A DNA stretch of 45,199 bases, from the NCBI RefSeq assembly GCF_009379765.1, contig NZ_WHTD01000055.1, positions 1-45,199 of the forward strand, read 5' to 3'. Below, in pieces: positions 31,611 to 40,895 of the stretch. The notes under the pieces were generated by a model. The model was given only the letters and a program-made list of their open reading frames with translations. It did no database searches and was not told where the DNA came from. This DNA comes from Actinophytocola sp. Lineage in GTDB: Bacteria > Actinomycetota > Actinomycetes > Mycobacteriales > Pseudonocardiaceae. The first letter of the stretch is position 1. Each line of letters begins with the position of its first letter. The position numbers and the translations under genes were made by a program.

Positions 31611-32573
31611 ATGCGAAGGGGACATTGGGCGGACGATCAGCAGGTGCTGCAGCAGGCGAGCCGGCACGGAGCGATCCGGGTGGCGACCCTCGCGGAGCTG
31701 GGTGTGCCGCCACGGACCGCGTACCGCCGGTGCGTGCCAGGAGGGCCGTGGCAGCGACCGCTGCCCGGCGTCCTGCTGCTCGGCAACATGGATCCGACCA
31801 GGCGGCAGCTGACCGAAGCCGCGTTGCTGTACGCCGGGCCGGACGCGCTGGTCACCGGACTGGAGGCGTGCACGCGACACGGGCTGCGGAACACCCCGGC
31901 GGACGAGCGGGTGCACCTGCTGGTGCCGGACGGGCGCAAGGTGCACAGCAGCGGCTACGTGGTCATCGAACGGACCAGACGACTCCCGGAACAGGTGGTC
32001 CGCGACGGTGTACCGCTCGCACCACTGACCAGGTCCGTTCTCGACGCGTGCCGCCGGCTCAAGGCATTCGACCCGGTCCGAGCGCTCCTCACCGAGGCCG
32101 TCCAGCGCGGCGGACTGCATCCGCATTGGCTGCTGCACGAGCTGGAGATGGGCAGCCAGCGAGGAACGGCCATTCCCCGGGAGGTGCTCAAGGACGTCAC
32201 AGCCGGCGCGCGGTCGGTCGCGGAGATCGACGCGATGCGGGTCTGGCGCCGCACCGGCCTGCCTCAGCCCGTGTGGAACATGCCCTTGCACCACGACCAC
32301 GGCGCGTACGTCGCCACCCCGGACGCATGGTGCGACGAGGTCGGCCTGGCCTGGGAGATCGACTCCTTCGAGTTCCACTTCCGGCGCGCGGACTACGCCG
32401 ACACGGTGAGCCGCAACGCCAGGTATGCGGCGGCCGGCGTCGTCGTCGTGCAGACCGTGCCCAACCGGTTGCGTAACGAGCCGGACGCCGTCGCCGCCGA
32501 GCTGGTCGCCGCCTACCGAGCCGCCGAAGCCCGCCCCAGACCACCCGTCCACCTCCGACCCCGAGCGAGCTGA
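31611..32573 (+). CDS. AbiEi-like / DUF559-like protein of unknown function
   Basis: This protein has about 320 residues. The N-terminal part (about 5-50) looks like the winged helix of AbiEi-type antitoxin domains (HGAIRVATLAELGVPPRTAYRRC). The C-terminal part (about 205-310) resembles DUF559/Vsr-like PD-(D/E)xK proteins. It carries DAWCDEVGLAWEIDSFEFHF as a possible catalytic D...ExD and a later VVVVQTVPNRL strand. Such fusions are common in actinobacteria and uncharacterised. Starts at GTG 31587, or further upstream after GGAGGGG, are possible; ATG 31611 matches the usual domain boundary. It lies between two palindromic elements, just before the Wadjet operon. No toxin gene adjoins. Confidence 0.75.
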   Translation: MRRGHWADDQQVLQQASRHGAIRVATLAELGVPPRTAYRRCVPGGPWQRPLPGVLLLGNMDPTRRQLTEAALLYAGPDALVTGLEACTRHGLRNTPADERVHLLVPDGRKVHSSGYVVIERTRRLPEQVVRDGVPLAPLTRSVLDACRRLKAFDPVRALLTEAVQRGGLHPHWLLHELEMGSQRGTAIPREVLKDVTAGARSVAEIDAMRVWRRTGLPQPVWNMPLHHDHGAYVATPDAWCDEVGLAWEIDSFEFHFRRADYADTVSRNARYAAAGVVVVQTVPNRLRNEPDAVAAELVAAYRAAEARPRPPVHLRPRAS

Positions 32574-32578
32574 CCCGT

Positions 32579-32631
32579 GCCCTGAACGACGCGCTCGAGA
32601 CGTTGAGCGTCCTAAGAGCGTCGTTCAGGGC
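32579..32631. repeat. 53-nt palindromic element, copy 2
   Basis: The same 14-nt arms lie at 32579-32592 and 32618-32631 around a 25-nt centre that differs from copy 1 at about seven positions. It begins 6 nt after the AbiEi-like stop codon and ends 45 nt before jetA. Confidence 0.85.
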
Positions 32632-32675
32632 ATGTGCTCCGCGGGACTGTCGGGGGGCCTCGATACCCTCTGGCG

Positions 32676-34247
32676 GTGCGCGAACGTGACCTCAAGCCGT
32701 TCAGCTATCTCACCGCGCCCAACGCCGAGCTGTATCGCCAGGTGATGCTCGCTTTCGTGGCCGCGAAGCGCCGGTTCATCGTGCACCTGCGCCCGGAGGA
32801 CGTGCACGACACGCTCGACTCGTCGACCGACCTGGCCGCGGTCGCCGACGCGCTGGAGAAGCTGGAGAGCTGGGGCAACCTGCGCTCGGACCCGGACACG
32901 AGCCGGGTCACCACGGTCGAGGACTTCCACCGGGCCCGCTACCTCTACCAGCTGACCAGGGCCGGCGAGGCGGTCGAGGACGCGCTGGCGACCTACGACG
33001 AGGCGCTCGGCCGGCGCGGCGCGCTGCAGGCGGTCGCGCTCATCGACATCGCCACCCAGCTCCGTGCGCTGCGGGAGCTGCTCGCCGACCCCGACCCGGC
33101 CAAGGTGTACCTGCTGCTGCGCGGGCTGGTCGACCGGTTCACCGACCTCGCGAGCAACGCCCAGGCGTTCATGGGTTCGCTGCAACGCTCGATCGACCTG
33201 CACGACGCCGACGCGGACGCCTTCCGCGCCTACAAGGACCGGCTGATCGACTACCTGCAGCGCTTCATCGCCGACCTGGTGGCGACCGGCGCGGAGATCG
33301 CCGAGCTGGTCGCCGACCTCGAACGCGAGGGCGCCGGGAAAGGCATCGGCGACCTGCTCGACCTCGCCGCCTGGCGCGAGGCGGCGGACGCCGCCCCCGG
33401 CGACACCGAGGGGGCCGACGATCCCCGGCGCGCGGAGTACGAGCGCGGGCGGACGCTGTGGGCCGAGCGGTGGCGCGGCTTCCGCGGGTGGTTCATCAGC
33501 GAACCCCAGCACCCGAGCCAGGCGAAGCTGCTCCGGTCCCAGGCCCGCGCGGCGATCCCGCAGCTCCTGCAGGTCGTGGCCACGCTCAACGAGCGCCGGG
33601 CGGGCCGCTCGGACCGGTCTGCCGACTTCCGCACCCTCGCGCTCTGGTTCGCCGAGGCGCCGGACGAGGCCGCGACGCACCGGCTGTGGCGCGCGGCATT
33701 CGGGCTCAACCCGGCCCGGCACATGTCGGTCGACGCCGACACGCTCGCCGCCCGCGCGGACGACCCGATCCCGGCCACGACCCAATGGGCGGACGCGCCC
33801 CCGCTGGAGATCAGCCCCCGGCTGCGCAAGACCGGCAGCTACGAGCGACGGGGCCGGCCGAACCGCGTGGTGGACCGCTCGGAGCTGCGCCTGCGGCTCG
33901 CCGAGACCGCCGCCCGCCAGACCGCCGAGACCGCGGCCGCCCGCGCGGCACTCGCCACGGCGCACCCGATCCGGCTCGCCGATGTCGGCGAGCTGCCGGC
34001 CGACGCGTTCGCGCTGTTCCTCGGCCTGCTGGGCGACGCGCTGGCCGCGCGGACCCCCGGCCGGCGCAGCGTCACGACGTCCACTTCGGACGGAAGCATG
34101 GAGATCCGGCTGACCGCGCTGGACTCCGGCGAAACGGCCACGATCGTCACACCGCACGGCGAGTTCCACGGACCCGACCACATGGTGCACATCATCGACC
34201 GCACCACCGACAGCACCATCGACAGCGTCCACGAGCGGTCGGCATGA
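32676..34247 (+). CDS. jetA: Wadjet type II subunit JetA (TIGR02677-like, kleisin role)
   Basis: This 523-residue protein is the likely kleisin of a Wadjet complex, bridging the SMC heads and binding the KITE subunit. The N-terminal pattern (RDLKPFSYLTAPNAELYRQVMLAF) and the region DFRTLALWFAEAPDEAATHRLWRAAFGL are typical of TIGR02677. That family occurs only with TIGR02678, TIGR02679 and TIGR02680. The rest is mostly helical. I chose GTG 32676; TACCCT six bases upstream could be a -10 of a leaderless message, and no ribosome site is visible. It ends in an ATGA overlap with jetB. Confidence 0.88.
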   Translation: MRERDLKPFSYLTAPNAELYRQVMLAFVAAKRRFIVHLRPEDVHDTLDSSTDLAAVADALEKLESWGNLRSDPDTSRVTTVEDFHRARYLYQLTRAGEAVEDALATYDEALGRRGALQAVALIDIATQLRALRELLADPDPAKVYLLLRGLVDRFTDLASNAQAFMGSLQRSIDLHDADADAFRAYKDRLIDYLQRFIADLVATGAEIAELVADLEREGAGKGIGDLLDLAAWREAADAAPGDTEGADDPRRAEYERGRTLWAERWRGFRGWFISEPQHPSQAKLLRSQARAAIPQLLQVVATLNERRAGRSDRSADFRTLALWFAEAPDEAATHRLWRAAFGLNPARHMSVDADTLAARADDPIPATTQWADAPPLEISPRLRKTGSYERRGRPNRVVDRSELRLRLAETAARQTAETAAARAALATAHPIRLADVGELPADAFALFLGLLGDALAARTPGRRSVTTSTSDGSMEIRLTALDSGETATIVTPHGEFHGPDHMVHIIDRTTDSTIDSVHERSA

Positions 34248-35437
34248 GGGCCTCGCTGTCCGAGGCACTGGACGCATCCCGCGCCGACGACCTGCGCCGG
34301 GCGGCCCGCGCGCTGCTCAAGCGTCCGGTGCTGCGCGCTCGCGGGCCGGGCGGCGACGCACTTGTGCTGGTGCGCCGGCACGCGGGCGAGCTACGCGACT
34401 GGTTCGACCGCAACACCGGCTGGCGGCTGCACGTCGACAGCGAGGTCGCGCGGCTGGTGAAGGTGCCGGTGGGCACGGACCACACGCACCCGGCCCGGGA
34501 CGTCCGCACCCACCTGCCGTTCCACCGCAGGCGCTACGTGCTGGCATGCCTCGCACTGGCCGCGCTCGACCGCGCCGACGCGCAGATCACCCTGGGCCGG
34601 CTGGCGGAGCACATCGTGCTCGGTGCGGCCGACCCGGCCCTGGCCGCGGCGGGGGTGGAGTTCACCCTCGGCAACCGGGAGCAGCGCGGCGACCTCGTCG
34701 CCGTCGTGCGGCTGCTGCTCGACCTCGGTGTGCTCGCCCACGTGGCCGGCGACGAGGACGCCTTCGTCAAGGACGCCGGCGACGCGCTCTACGACGTCGA
34801 CCGGCGGGTACTGGCCACGCTGCTCGCCAGCCCCCGCGGTCCGTCCACAGTGGACGCCAACACCTTCGACAAGCGGCTGCGCGAGCTGACCGGGGAGCTG
34901 GAGCCGACCACCGACGAGCTGCGCAACCAGCGGCTGCGCCACCGGCTCACCCGGCGTCTGCTCGACGAGCCGGTGCTGTACTACGCCGAGCTGGACGAGG
35001 CGGAGCTCGCTTACCTCACCGGGCAACGGCATGCCATCACCTCGCGGATCACCGAGCTCACCGGGCTCGCCGCCGAGATCAGGGCGGAGGGCATCGCCAT
35101 GGTCGACCCGGCCGACGACCTCACCGACGTCCGGATGCCGGAGAGCGGCACCGAGGGGCACGCGACGCTGCTGATCGCCGAGTACCTCACCGCACGGTCG
35201 GGCGAGCCGGTCCCGCTGGCCGACCTCCGCGCGCACACGAGGGAGCTCGCCCGGGAGCACCGCACCTACTGGCGCCGCAACGCCACCGAACCGGGAGCCG
35301 AGGCCGAACTGGTCGACAAGGCGCTGGCCCGGCTCGAGGCGCTGCGGCTCGTCGACCGCGCGGGCGAGGTCGTCCACACCCGGCCCGCGCTGAGCCGCTA
35401 CGCCGTGACCGCGCCGACCATCACCGTGACGAGGTAG
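34244..35437 (+). CDS. jetB: Wadjet type II subunit JetB (TIGR02678-like, KITE role)
   Basis: This 397-residue protein fits the TIGR02678 family, the winged-helix partner that binds the kleisin and DNA in Wadjet. Characteristic parts are the basic VRRHAGELRDWFDRNTGWRLHV, RRRYVLACLALAALDRADAQITLGRLAE, RLRHRLTRRLLDEPVLYY and the C-terminal winged helix ending in LRLVDRAGEV. The ATG overlaps the jetA stop as ATGA. jetC starts 3 nt after its stop. Subunit roles are transferred from studied Wadjet systems. Confidence 0.88.
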   Translation: MRASLSEALDASRADDLRRAARALLKRPVLRARGPGGDALVLVRRHAGELRDWFDRNTGWRLHVDSEVARLVKVPVGTDHTHPARDVRTHLPFHRRRYVLACLALAALDRADAQITLGRLAEHIVLGAADPALAAAGVEFTLGNREQRGDLVAVVRLLLDLGVLAHVAGDEDAFVKDAGDALYDVDRRVLATLLASPRGPSTVDANTFDKRLRELTGELEPTTDELRNQRLRHRLTRRLLDEPVLYYAELDEAELAYLTGQRHAITSRITELTGLAAEIRAEGIAMVDPADDLTDVRMPESGTEGHATLLIAEYLTARSGEPVPLADLRAHTRELAREHRTYWRRNATEPGAEAELVDKALARLEALRLVDRAGEVVHTRPALSRYAVTAPTITVTR

Positions 35438-35439
35438 GC

Positions 35440-38400
35440 ATGAACCGCCCGCTGCCCGCACCGAACAGGAAGCGCTGGCAACCGCTGCGCGCGGGCCTGG
35501 TCGACCTGTTCTACTACGACGCCGAGGAGTTCTGGTTCCACGACGGCCGGCTGCTGCTGCGCGGCAACAACGGGACCGGCAAGTCGAAGGTTCTCGCGCT
35601 GATGCTCCCGTTCCTGCTGGACGGCGAGCTCTCACCGCACCGGGTGGAGCCCGACGCCGACCCGAAGAAGCGGATGGAGTGGAACCTGCTGCTCGGCGGC
35701 GCGCACCCGTTCCCCGAGCGCCTCGGCTACACGTGGCTCGAGTTCGGCCGGCTCGCCGACGACGGCACACCTGAGTTCCGCACGCTGGGCTGCGGGATGA
35801 AAGCCGTGTCCGGGCGCGGTATCGCCCGGCACTGGTTCTTCGTCACCTCGCTGCGCCCAGGAGCCGGACTCGAAGTGGTCGACGCGACCGGAACGGCGCT
35901 GCCCCGCGACCGGCTCGCCGACGCGCTCGGCACCGACGGCACCGTGTTCGAGACCGCGCGGGCCTACCGGCGGGCGGTCGACGAAGCACTGTTCGGGCTC
36001 GGCGAGCAGCGTTACGGCGCCCTGGTCGACCTGCTGGTCCAGCTGCGCCAGCCGCAGCTTTCCAAGCGCCCCAGCGAGAAGGCGCTGTCCGACGCGCTCA
36101 CCGAGGCGCTGCCGCCGCTGGACCAGGCGGTTCTCGCCGACGTCGCGGAGGCCTTCCGGAGCCTGGAGGAGGACCGGTCCGAGCTGGACGCGATGACGAG
36201 GGCGCGGACCGCGGCGACGACGTTCCTCGGCCACTACCGCCGGTACGCCCGGATCGCGGCGCGGCGCCGGAGCGCGCTGGTGCGCCGGGCGCAGTCGGCC
36301 TACGAGTCGGTCAACGCCGGCCTGCGCGACGCCGAGGCCCGGTATACCGCCGCCGAGACGCGCATCGGGTCGGTCGACGAGCGGCTGGGCGCCCTGGATC
36401 TGGAGGGGACGAAGCTCCGCGCCCGCGACGAGGCGCTGCGCGCCAGCCCGGAGATGCGCAGCCAGCTGGAGCTCACCCGCGCCGCCGAGAAGGCCGCCGC
36501 ACTCGCCAAGGCCGCGGAGCGCGCCGCTCGGCAGGCCGTCCAGTCCGGCGACCGGATGACCACCGCGGCGGCGAAACAGGCGCGGGTCGTCGAGGAACTG
36601 GCCGCCGAGCTGGCGACCGTCGCCGCCGCCCGAGTGTCCACACAGGACGCGGCGGACGCGGGTCGGGTCGGGCGCGTGCACCGCGAGCAGGTCGACGCGC
36701 ACCTCGACGGCGCGGACGACCGGGCGCTCGCCCGGCTGCGCACCGAGGCCGACACGATCGCGACGCGGCAGGAGGGCGCGGTTCGCCATGTGGAAGGGCT
36801 GGTCACCGCGCTGGCCGGCGCCACAGAGGCGGTCACCGACGCGCGCGGCGCGGTGGCCTCGCTGGCCGACGACGCCGTGGACCTCGCCGAGCGGCGGGAG
36901 GCGGCCGAGGCGGCCGTCTCGTCGGCCGGCGCGGAGCTGGTCGCCGCCACCCGCGGCCACTTCGACGGCCTCACCGAGCTGACCGTCGCCGACCCGGCCG
37001 GCGCGCTCGCCGCGCTGGAGCTGTGGGTGCACACCCAGGACGGGGCGAACCCCGGCCGGGCCGCGGTGGAGGCGGCCGGGCACGACGCGGCACGTCGCCA
37101 CGCGTCGGAGGAGGCGCGGCTCGACCAGGTCGAGGACACGGCGCGGACCCGGCGCGCCGGGCTCGCCACGGAGCTGGCGGCGCTCGAAGCCGGCGAGGAC
37201 ACGGCGCCGCCCGCACCGTACACCCGCGATCCGGCGGCCCGCGCGCACCGCGCGGGTGCCCCGCTGTGGCGGCTCACCGACTTCGCGCCGGCGGTGAGCG
37301 ACGCCGACCGCGCCGGGCTCGAGGCGGCGCTCGAGGCGGCGGGCATCCTCGACGCATGGGTGTCGCCGGACGGGGTGGTGACCTCGGCCGACACGAACGA
37401 CGTCCTGGTGCGGGCGACCACCGCGCCGCGCCCGACCCGCGGCCTCACCGGGGCATTGGTCCCGGCCGTCGACCGCGACGAGCCGGGGGCGGCCGCCGTG
37501 GCCGACGAGACGGTCACGGCCGTGCTCGCCGCGATCGGCCTCGGCGAGCACGAGCACGGCGAGACGTGGGTGGCCCAGGACGGCCGGTTCGGTCTCGGTG
37601 TCCTCAGCGGACGGTGGAGCAAGGACGCGGCTGAGTACGTCGGCCGTGGGGCCAGGGAGGCGTCCCGCCGGCAGCGGATCGCGTTCCTGCAGAGGGATAT
37701 CGCGGCGGTGGACGCCGAGCTCGCCGGCTACGCGGAGGAACGCGCCGCGCTCGCCCGCCGCCGGAGCACCGCGGCCGGCGAGGTCGCGGCCGTTCCGGGC
37801 GACGACGCCGTGCGCAACGCCCACGCCGACGTGCTGACCCTGGCCCGCGAGCACGACAAGCTCGGCCGCCGGCAGGCCGAGGCAGACCAGACGCTGTCCC
37901 GCGCGGTCCACGGCGAGCAGCAGGCGCGGCGCACGCTCGCGGAGACGGCCGCGGAGCTGGACCTGCCCGACGACCGGGCGTCGCTCGGCGAGGTGGCGGC
38001 CGCGCTGAACCGCTACCGGGTGGAGATCGCCGGGCTGTGGCCCGCGGTCCGGTCCGTTCGCGAGACGCGGCGCCGGGCCGCAGAGCTGGCGGCGGAGGTC
38101 GCCGCGGCGACGGCGGAGAACGAGGACGACCGCGAGCACGCCGTCGAAGCCACCACCGAGGCCGAGGCCGCCGACGAGCGCCACCGGACGCTTCGGGCGA
38201 CCGTCGGGACGGCGGTCGCCGAGCTCCAGCGGCAGCTCGGCGACATCGGTGCGCGGCTCCGCCGCGTCGGCGAGGAGAACAAGACCGCGGCGCGCGAGCG
38301 GGACGGCGCGGTCGACGAGCGCGGCAAGGCGTCCGGGCTGCGAGAGCAGCTGACCGAGCAGCTGCGCCGGGCGACCGATGACCGCGCCGCCGAGACCGAG

Positions 38401-39591
38401 TCGATGCGCCGGTTCGGCGCGACCGGGCTGCTGACCGTCGCGCTGCCGGACCTGGCGGTGCCCGACCCGGCCGACTCGTGGGCGCCGACACCGACCGTCG
38501 TGCTCGCCCGCCAGCTCGACAGCGAGCTGGCCGACGTCGCCGATGACGACAACACCTGGGACCGCGCGCAGCGCCGGGTCACCGACGAGCTCAAGACCCT
38601 CACGGACACCTTGGCCAGCCAGGGAAACACCGCGTCGGCCCGGCTGCAGGAGGACGGCATCGTCGTCGACGTCGTGTTCCGCGGCCGGGCGCTGTCCGTC
38701 CCGGAGCTCGCCGAGGCCCTGGCGGTCGAGGTCGCCGACCGGCAGCGACTGCTCGACGAGCGGGAGCGGGTGGTGCTGGAGAACCACCTGGTCAACGAGG
38801 TCGCCAGCACGCTCCAGGACCTGATCACCGAGGCCGAGCGCCAGGTGGCGACGATGAACTCGGAGCTGGCGGACCGGCCGACGAGCACCGGCATGCGGTT
38901 GCGCCTGGTGTGGCGGCCCAGGGAGGACGGGCCGGCGGGGCTGGACGCGGCCAGGGAACGGCTGCTCCGGCAGACCGCCGACGCCTGGTCGGAGTCCGAC
39001 CGGGCGGCCGTGGGTGAGTTCCTGCAGGCGCGCATCGCCGACGTGCGCCTGCGTGACCCGTCCGGTACCTGGCTGGAGCACCTGACGGCGGCGCTGGACT
39101 ACCGCGCCTGGAACAGGTTCGTCATCCAGCGGCACCAAAATGGACAGTGGCGGTCGGCTACCGGCCCCGCGTCCGGTGGGGAGCGGGTGCTCGCCGCGAG
39201 CGTGCCGCTGTTCGCCGCCGCGTCCGCGCACTACGAGTCCGCCGGCAACCCGCACGCGCCCCGGCTCGTCACGCTCGACGAGGCGTTCGCCGGGGTCGAC
39301 GACAACGCGCGGGCCAAGTACCTCGGGCTGCTCGCCGCGTTCGACCTGGACGTCGTGATGACGAGTGAGCGCGAGTGGGGCTGCTACCCGGAGGTCCCGG
39401 GCCTGTCCATCGCCCAGCTGTCCCGAACCGACGACGTGGCGGCCGTGCTGGTGACCAACTGGCGCTGGGACGGTCGGTCGAGGACCGAGCAACCACGCCC
39501 GCACGCCCTGCCGGCGGCCACGCCGGCCGCGCCGGCCGCTTCGGTGGCGGCGCAACAGCAGGAAGGCCCGTGGGGTGCCGACCGACCGTGA
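35440..39591 (+). CDS. jetC: Wadjet type II SMC-like ATPase JetC (TIGR02680-like)
   Basis: This 1383-residue ATPase drives DNA loop extrusion in the Wadjet complex. It has an N-terminal head with Walker A GNNGTGKS (residues 42-49) and then long coiled-coil arms rich in Ala, Glu and Arg (about 230-560 and 740-1000). A central globular region (about 590-720) probably acts as hinge. The C-terminal head carries the signature SGGER (about 1245) and Walker B VTLDEAFAGVDD with D1280-E1281. A Pro/Ala-rich tail of about 40 residues overlaps the jetD start by 17 nt. GAGG lies five bases before the ATG. All ATPase motifs are intact. Confidence 0.92.
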   Translation: MNRPLPAPNRKRWQPLRAGLVDLFYYDAEEFWFHDGRLLLRGNNGTGKSKVLALMLPFLLDGELSPHRVEPDADPKKRMEWNLLLGGAHPFPERLGYTWLEFGRLADDGTPEFRTLGCGMKAVSGRGIARHWFFVTSLRPGAGLEVVDATGTALPRDRLADALGTDGTVFETARAYRRAVDEALFGLGEQRYGALVDLLVQLRQPQLSKRPSEKALSDALTEALPPLDQAVLADVAEAFRSLEEDRSELDAMTRARTAATTFLGHYRRYARIAARRRSALVRRAQSAYESVNAGLRDAEARYTAAETRIGSVDERLGALDLEGTKLRARDEALRASPEMRSQLELTRAAEKAAALAKAAERAARQAVQSGDRMTTAAAKQARVVEELAAELATVAAARVSTQDAADAGRVGRVHREQVDAHLDGADDRALARLRTEADTIATRQEGAVRHVEGLVTALAGATEAVTDARGAVASLADDAVDLAERREAAEAAVSSAGAELVAATRGHFDGLTELTVADPAGALAALELWVHTQDGANPGRAAVEAAGHDAARRHASEEARLDQVEDTARTRRAGLATELAALEAGEDTAPPAPYTRDPAARAHRAGAPLWRLTDFAPAVSDADRAGLEAALEAAGILDAWVSPDGVVTSADTNDVLVRATTAPRPTRGLTGALVPAVDRDEPGAAAVADETVTAVLAAIGLGEHEHGETWVAQDGRFGLGVLSGRWSKDAAEYVGRGAREASRRQRIAFLQRDIAAVDAELAGYAEERAALARRRSTAAGEVAAVPGDDAVRNAHADVLTLAREHDKLGRRQAEADQTLSRAVHGEQQARRTLAETAAELDLPDDRASLGEVAAALNRYRVEIAGLWPAVRSVRETRRRAAELAAEVAAATAENEDDREHAVEATTEAEAADERHRTLRATVGTAVAELQRQLGDIGARLRRVGEENKTAARERDGAVDERGKASGLREQLTEQLRRATDDRAAETESMRRFGATGLLTVALPDLAVPDPADSWAPTPTVVLARQLDSELADVADDDNTWDRAQRRVTDELKTLTDTLASQGNTASARLQEDGIVVDVVFRGRALSVPELAEALAVEVADRQRLLDERERVVLENHLVNEVASTLQDLITEAERQVATMNSELADRPTSTGMRLRLVWRPREDGPAGLDAARERLLRQTADAWSESDRAAVGEFLQARIADVRLRDPSGTWLEHLTAALDYRAWNRFVIQRHQNGQWRSATGPASGGERVLAASVPLFAAASAHYESAGNPHAPRLVTLDEAFAGVDDNARAKYLGLLAAFDLDVVMTSEREWGCYPEVPGLSIAQLSRTDDVAAVLVTNWRWDGRSRTEQPRPHALPAATPAAPAASVAAQQQEGPWGADRP

Positions 39592-40813
39592 GCGGCTGGC
39601 CCGGCTGCTGGGTGGCGAGGACATCCGCTGGCTGGTCGACCGGGTACGCAAGCGGATGGCGCGCAGGGAGCCGCTCACCACGTCGGTGACGTTGCGCGAC
39701 GCGACCCGGGAGCAGCGGCTCGCCGTGCAGCGGCTGCTCGGCCGCCCGCAGCGGGACGGCACCGCGCTGACGGTCTCCCTGGTGTCGGTCGACGAGGTGG
39801 TGCGGCGCTCGGGGGCTTGCCCGGACGGCCTGGCCGTCGCGGTCGTGGCGCTGCACGGGCCGGTCACCGACCGGGTCGCCGAGGCCGACGAGCTGGAAGC
39901 GGCGTGGCGGCGGGTGTTCGAGCCGGTCGAGGCGGTGATCGGGGCGGACTTGGCGGGCTGGCTGGCCGGCATCAGGGCGACCGGTCTCGTGCGGCGGCTC
40001 GCACCGGACCCGGCGACCGCGGCCGGCCTGCTCGCCGATCTCGCGAAGGTGCTGACCGCGCTGCCCGGTTCCGGCGAACCGATCGGCCAGTTCGCCGCAC
40101 GGGTCCTCCGCGGCGCACACGACCTGGACGACGACCGTCCACTGACGACACTCGTGCTCGGCGCGGCGCGTTCGCTGCGGGCATTTCCGGACGGTTCGGG
40201 TGCCGAATGGCGGCGGGAGGTGTGGGCGTCGGTGGGGCTGCTGCGCGACGAGCTGTCGAGCACGGCGCTGTGCGTCGGCCTGCCCGGCGACCCGGACACC
40301 GGGACCGGCCGGATGCTGGGCGCGCTCGGCGAGTCGGGGCAGCCGGCCGTGCTCACCCTGCGCCAGCTGGTCACCGATCCACCGCGGCTGCGCCTGCGCG
40401 GTCGGGTCGTGTCGGTCTGCGAGAACCCGGCGGTCGTCGCCGCGGCCGCGAGTCGGCTCGGCGCCCGGTGCGCACCCCTGATCTGCACGAGGGGCCAGCC
40501 GGGTGCCGCGGTCATGGTGCTGCTGCGGGCGGTGGCCGCCGCCGGTGCGGAGCTCAGGTACCACGGCGACTTCGACTGGGGCGGCCTGCGCATCGGCAAC
40601 ACGATCTTCGGCCGCACCGCGGCACGACCGTGGCGGTTCGGCGCGGCCGACTACCGCGACGCCGCCGCGAGCTGGTCCGGCCGGACGCTCACCGGGCCGC
40701 CCACGGCGGCGGCCTGGGATGCCGAGCTCACCAGCGCGATGGCCGCGACCGGCACCGCCGTCGACGAGGAGCACGTCATCGACGACCTGGTCGACGACCT
40801 CAGCGAAGCCTGA
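39575..40813 (+). CDS. jetD: Wadjet type II Toprim nuclease JetD (TIGR02679-like)
   Basis: This 412-residue protein is the nuclease subunit that cuts circular plasmid DNA after the SMC motor has measured its topology. The C-terminal Toprim domain shows the glutamate E283 in VSVCENPAVV and the metal-binding D332-F-D334 in YHGDFDWGG. The N-terminal 240 residues match the TIGR02679 partner region (for example LTLRQLVTDPPRLRL). The GTG start lies inside the jetC end, so synthesis is coupled. All catalytic acids are present, so the system looks functional. A palindromic element follows 25 nt after the stop. Confidence 0.9.
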   Translation: MPTDRERLARLLGGEDIRWLVDRVRKRMARREPLTTSVTLRDATREQRLAVQRLLGRPQRDGTALTVSLVSVDEVVRRSGACPDGLAVAVVALHGPVTDRVAEADELEAAWRRVFEPVEAVIGADLAGWLAGIRATGLVRRLAPDPATAAGLLADLAKVLTALPGSGEPIGQFAARVLRGAHDLDDDRPLTTLVLGAARSLRAFPDGSGAEWRREVWASVGLLRDELSSTALCVGLPGDPDTGTGRMLGALGESGQPAVLTLRQLVTDPPRLRLRGRVVSVCENPAVVAAAASRLGARCAPLICTRGQPGAAVMVLLRAVAAAGAELRYHGDFDWGGLRIGNTIFGRTAARPWRFGAADYRDAAASWSGRTLTGPPTAAAWDAELTSAMAATGTAVDEEHVIDDLVDDLSEA

Positions 40814-40838
40814 CCGTCCCAGCTCCCGTCGTCGAGCG

Positions 40839-40895
40839 ATGCCCTGAACGACGCTTTCGGGACGCTCAACGCCCTGAGCGCGTCGTTCAGGGCAT
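40839..40895. repeat. 53-nt palindromic element, copy 3
   Basis: Arms identical to copies 1 and 2 lie at 40841-40854 and 40880-40893, with AT/AT flanks as in copy 1. It sits between the convergent jetD and ribokinase genes. Its right arm contains the ribokinase stop codon (TGA at 40889-40887 on the minus strand). It may terminate both transcripts. Confidence 0.85.
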
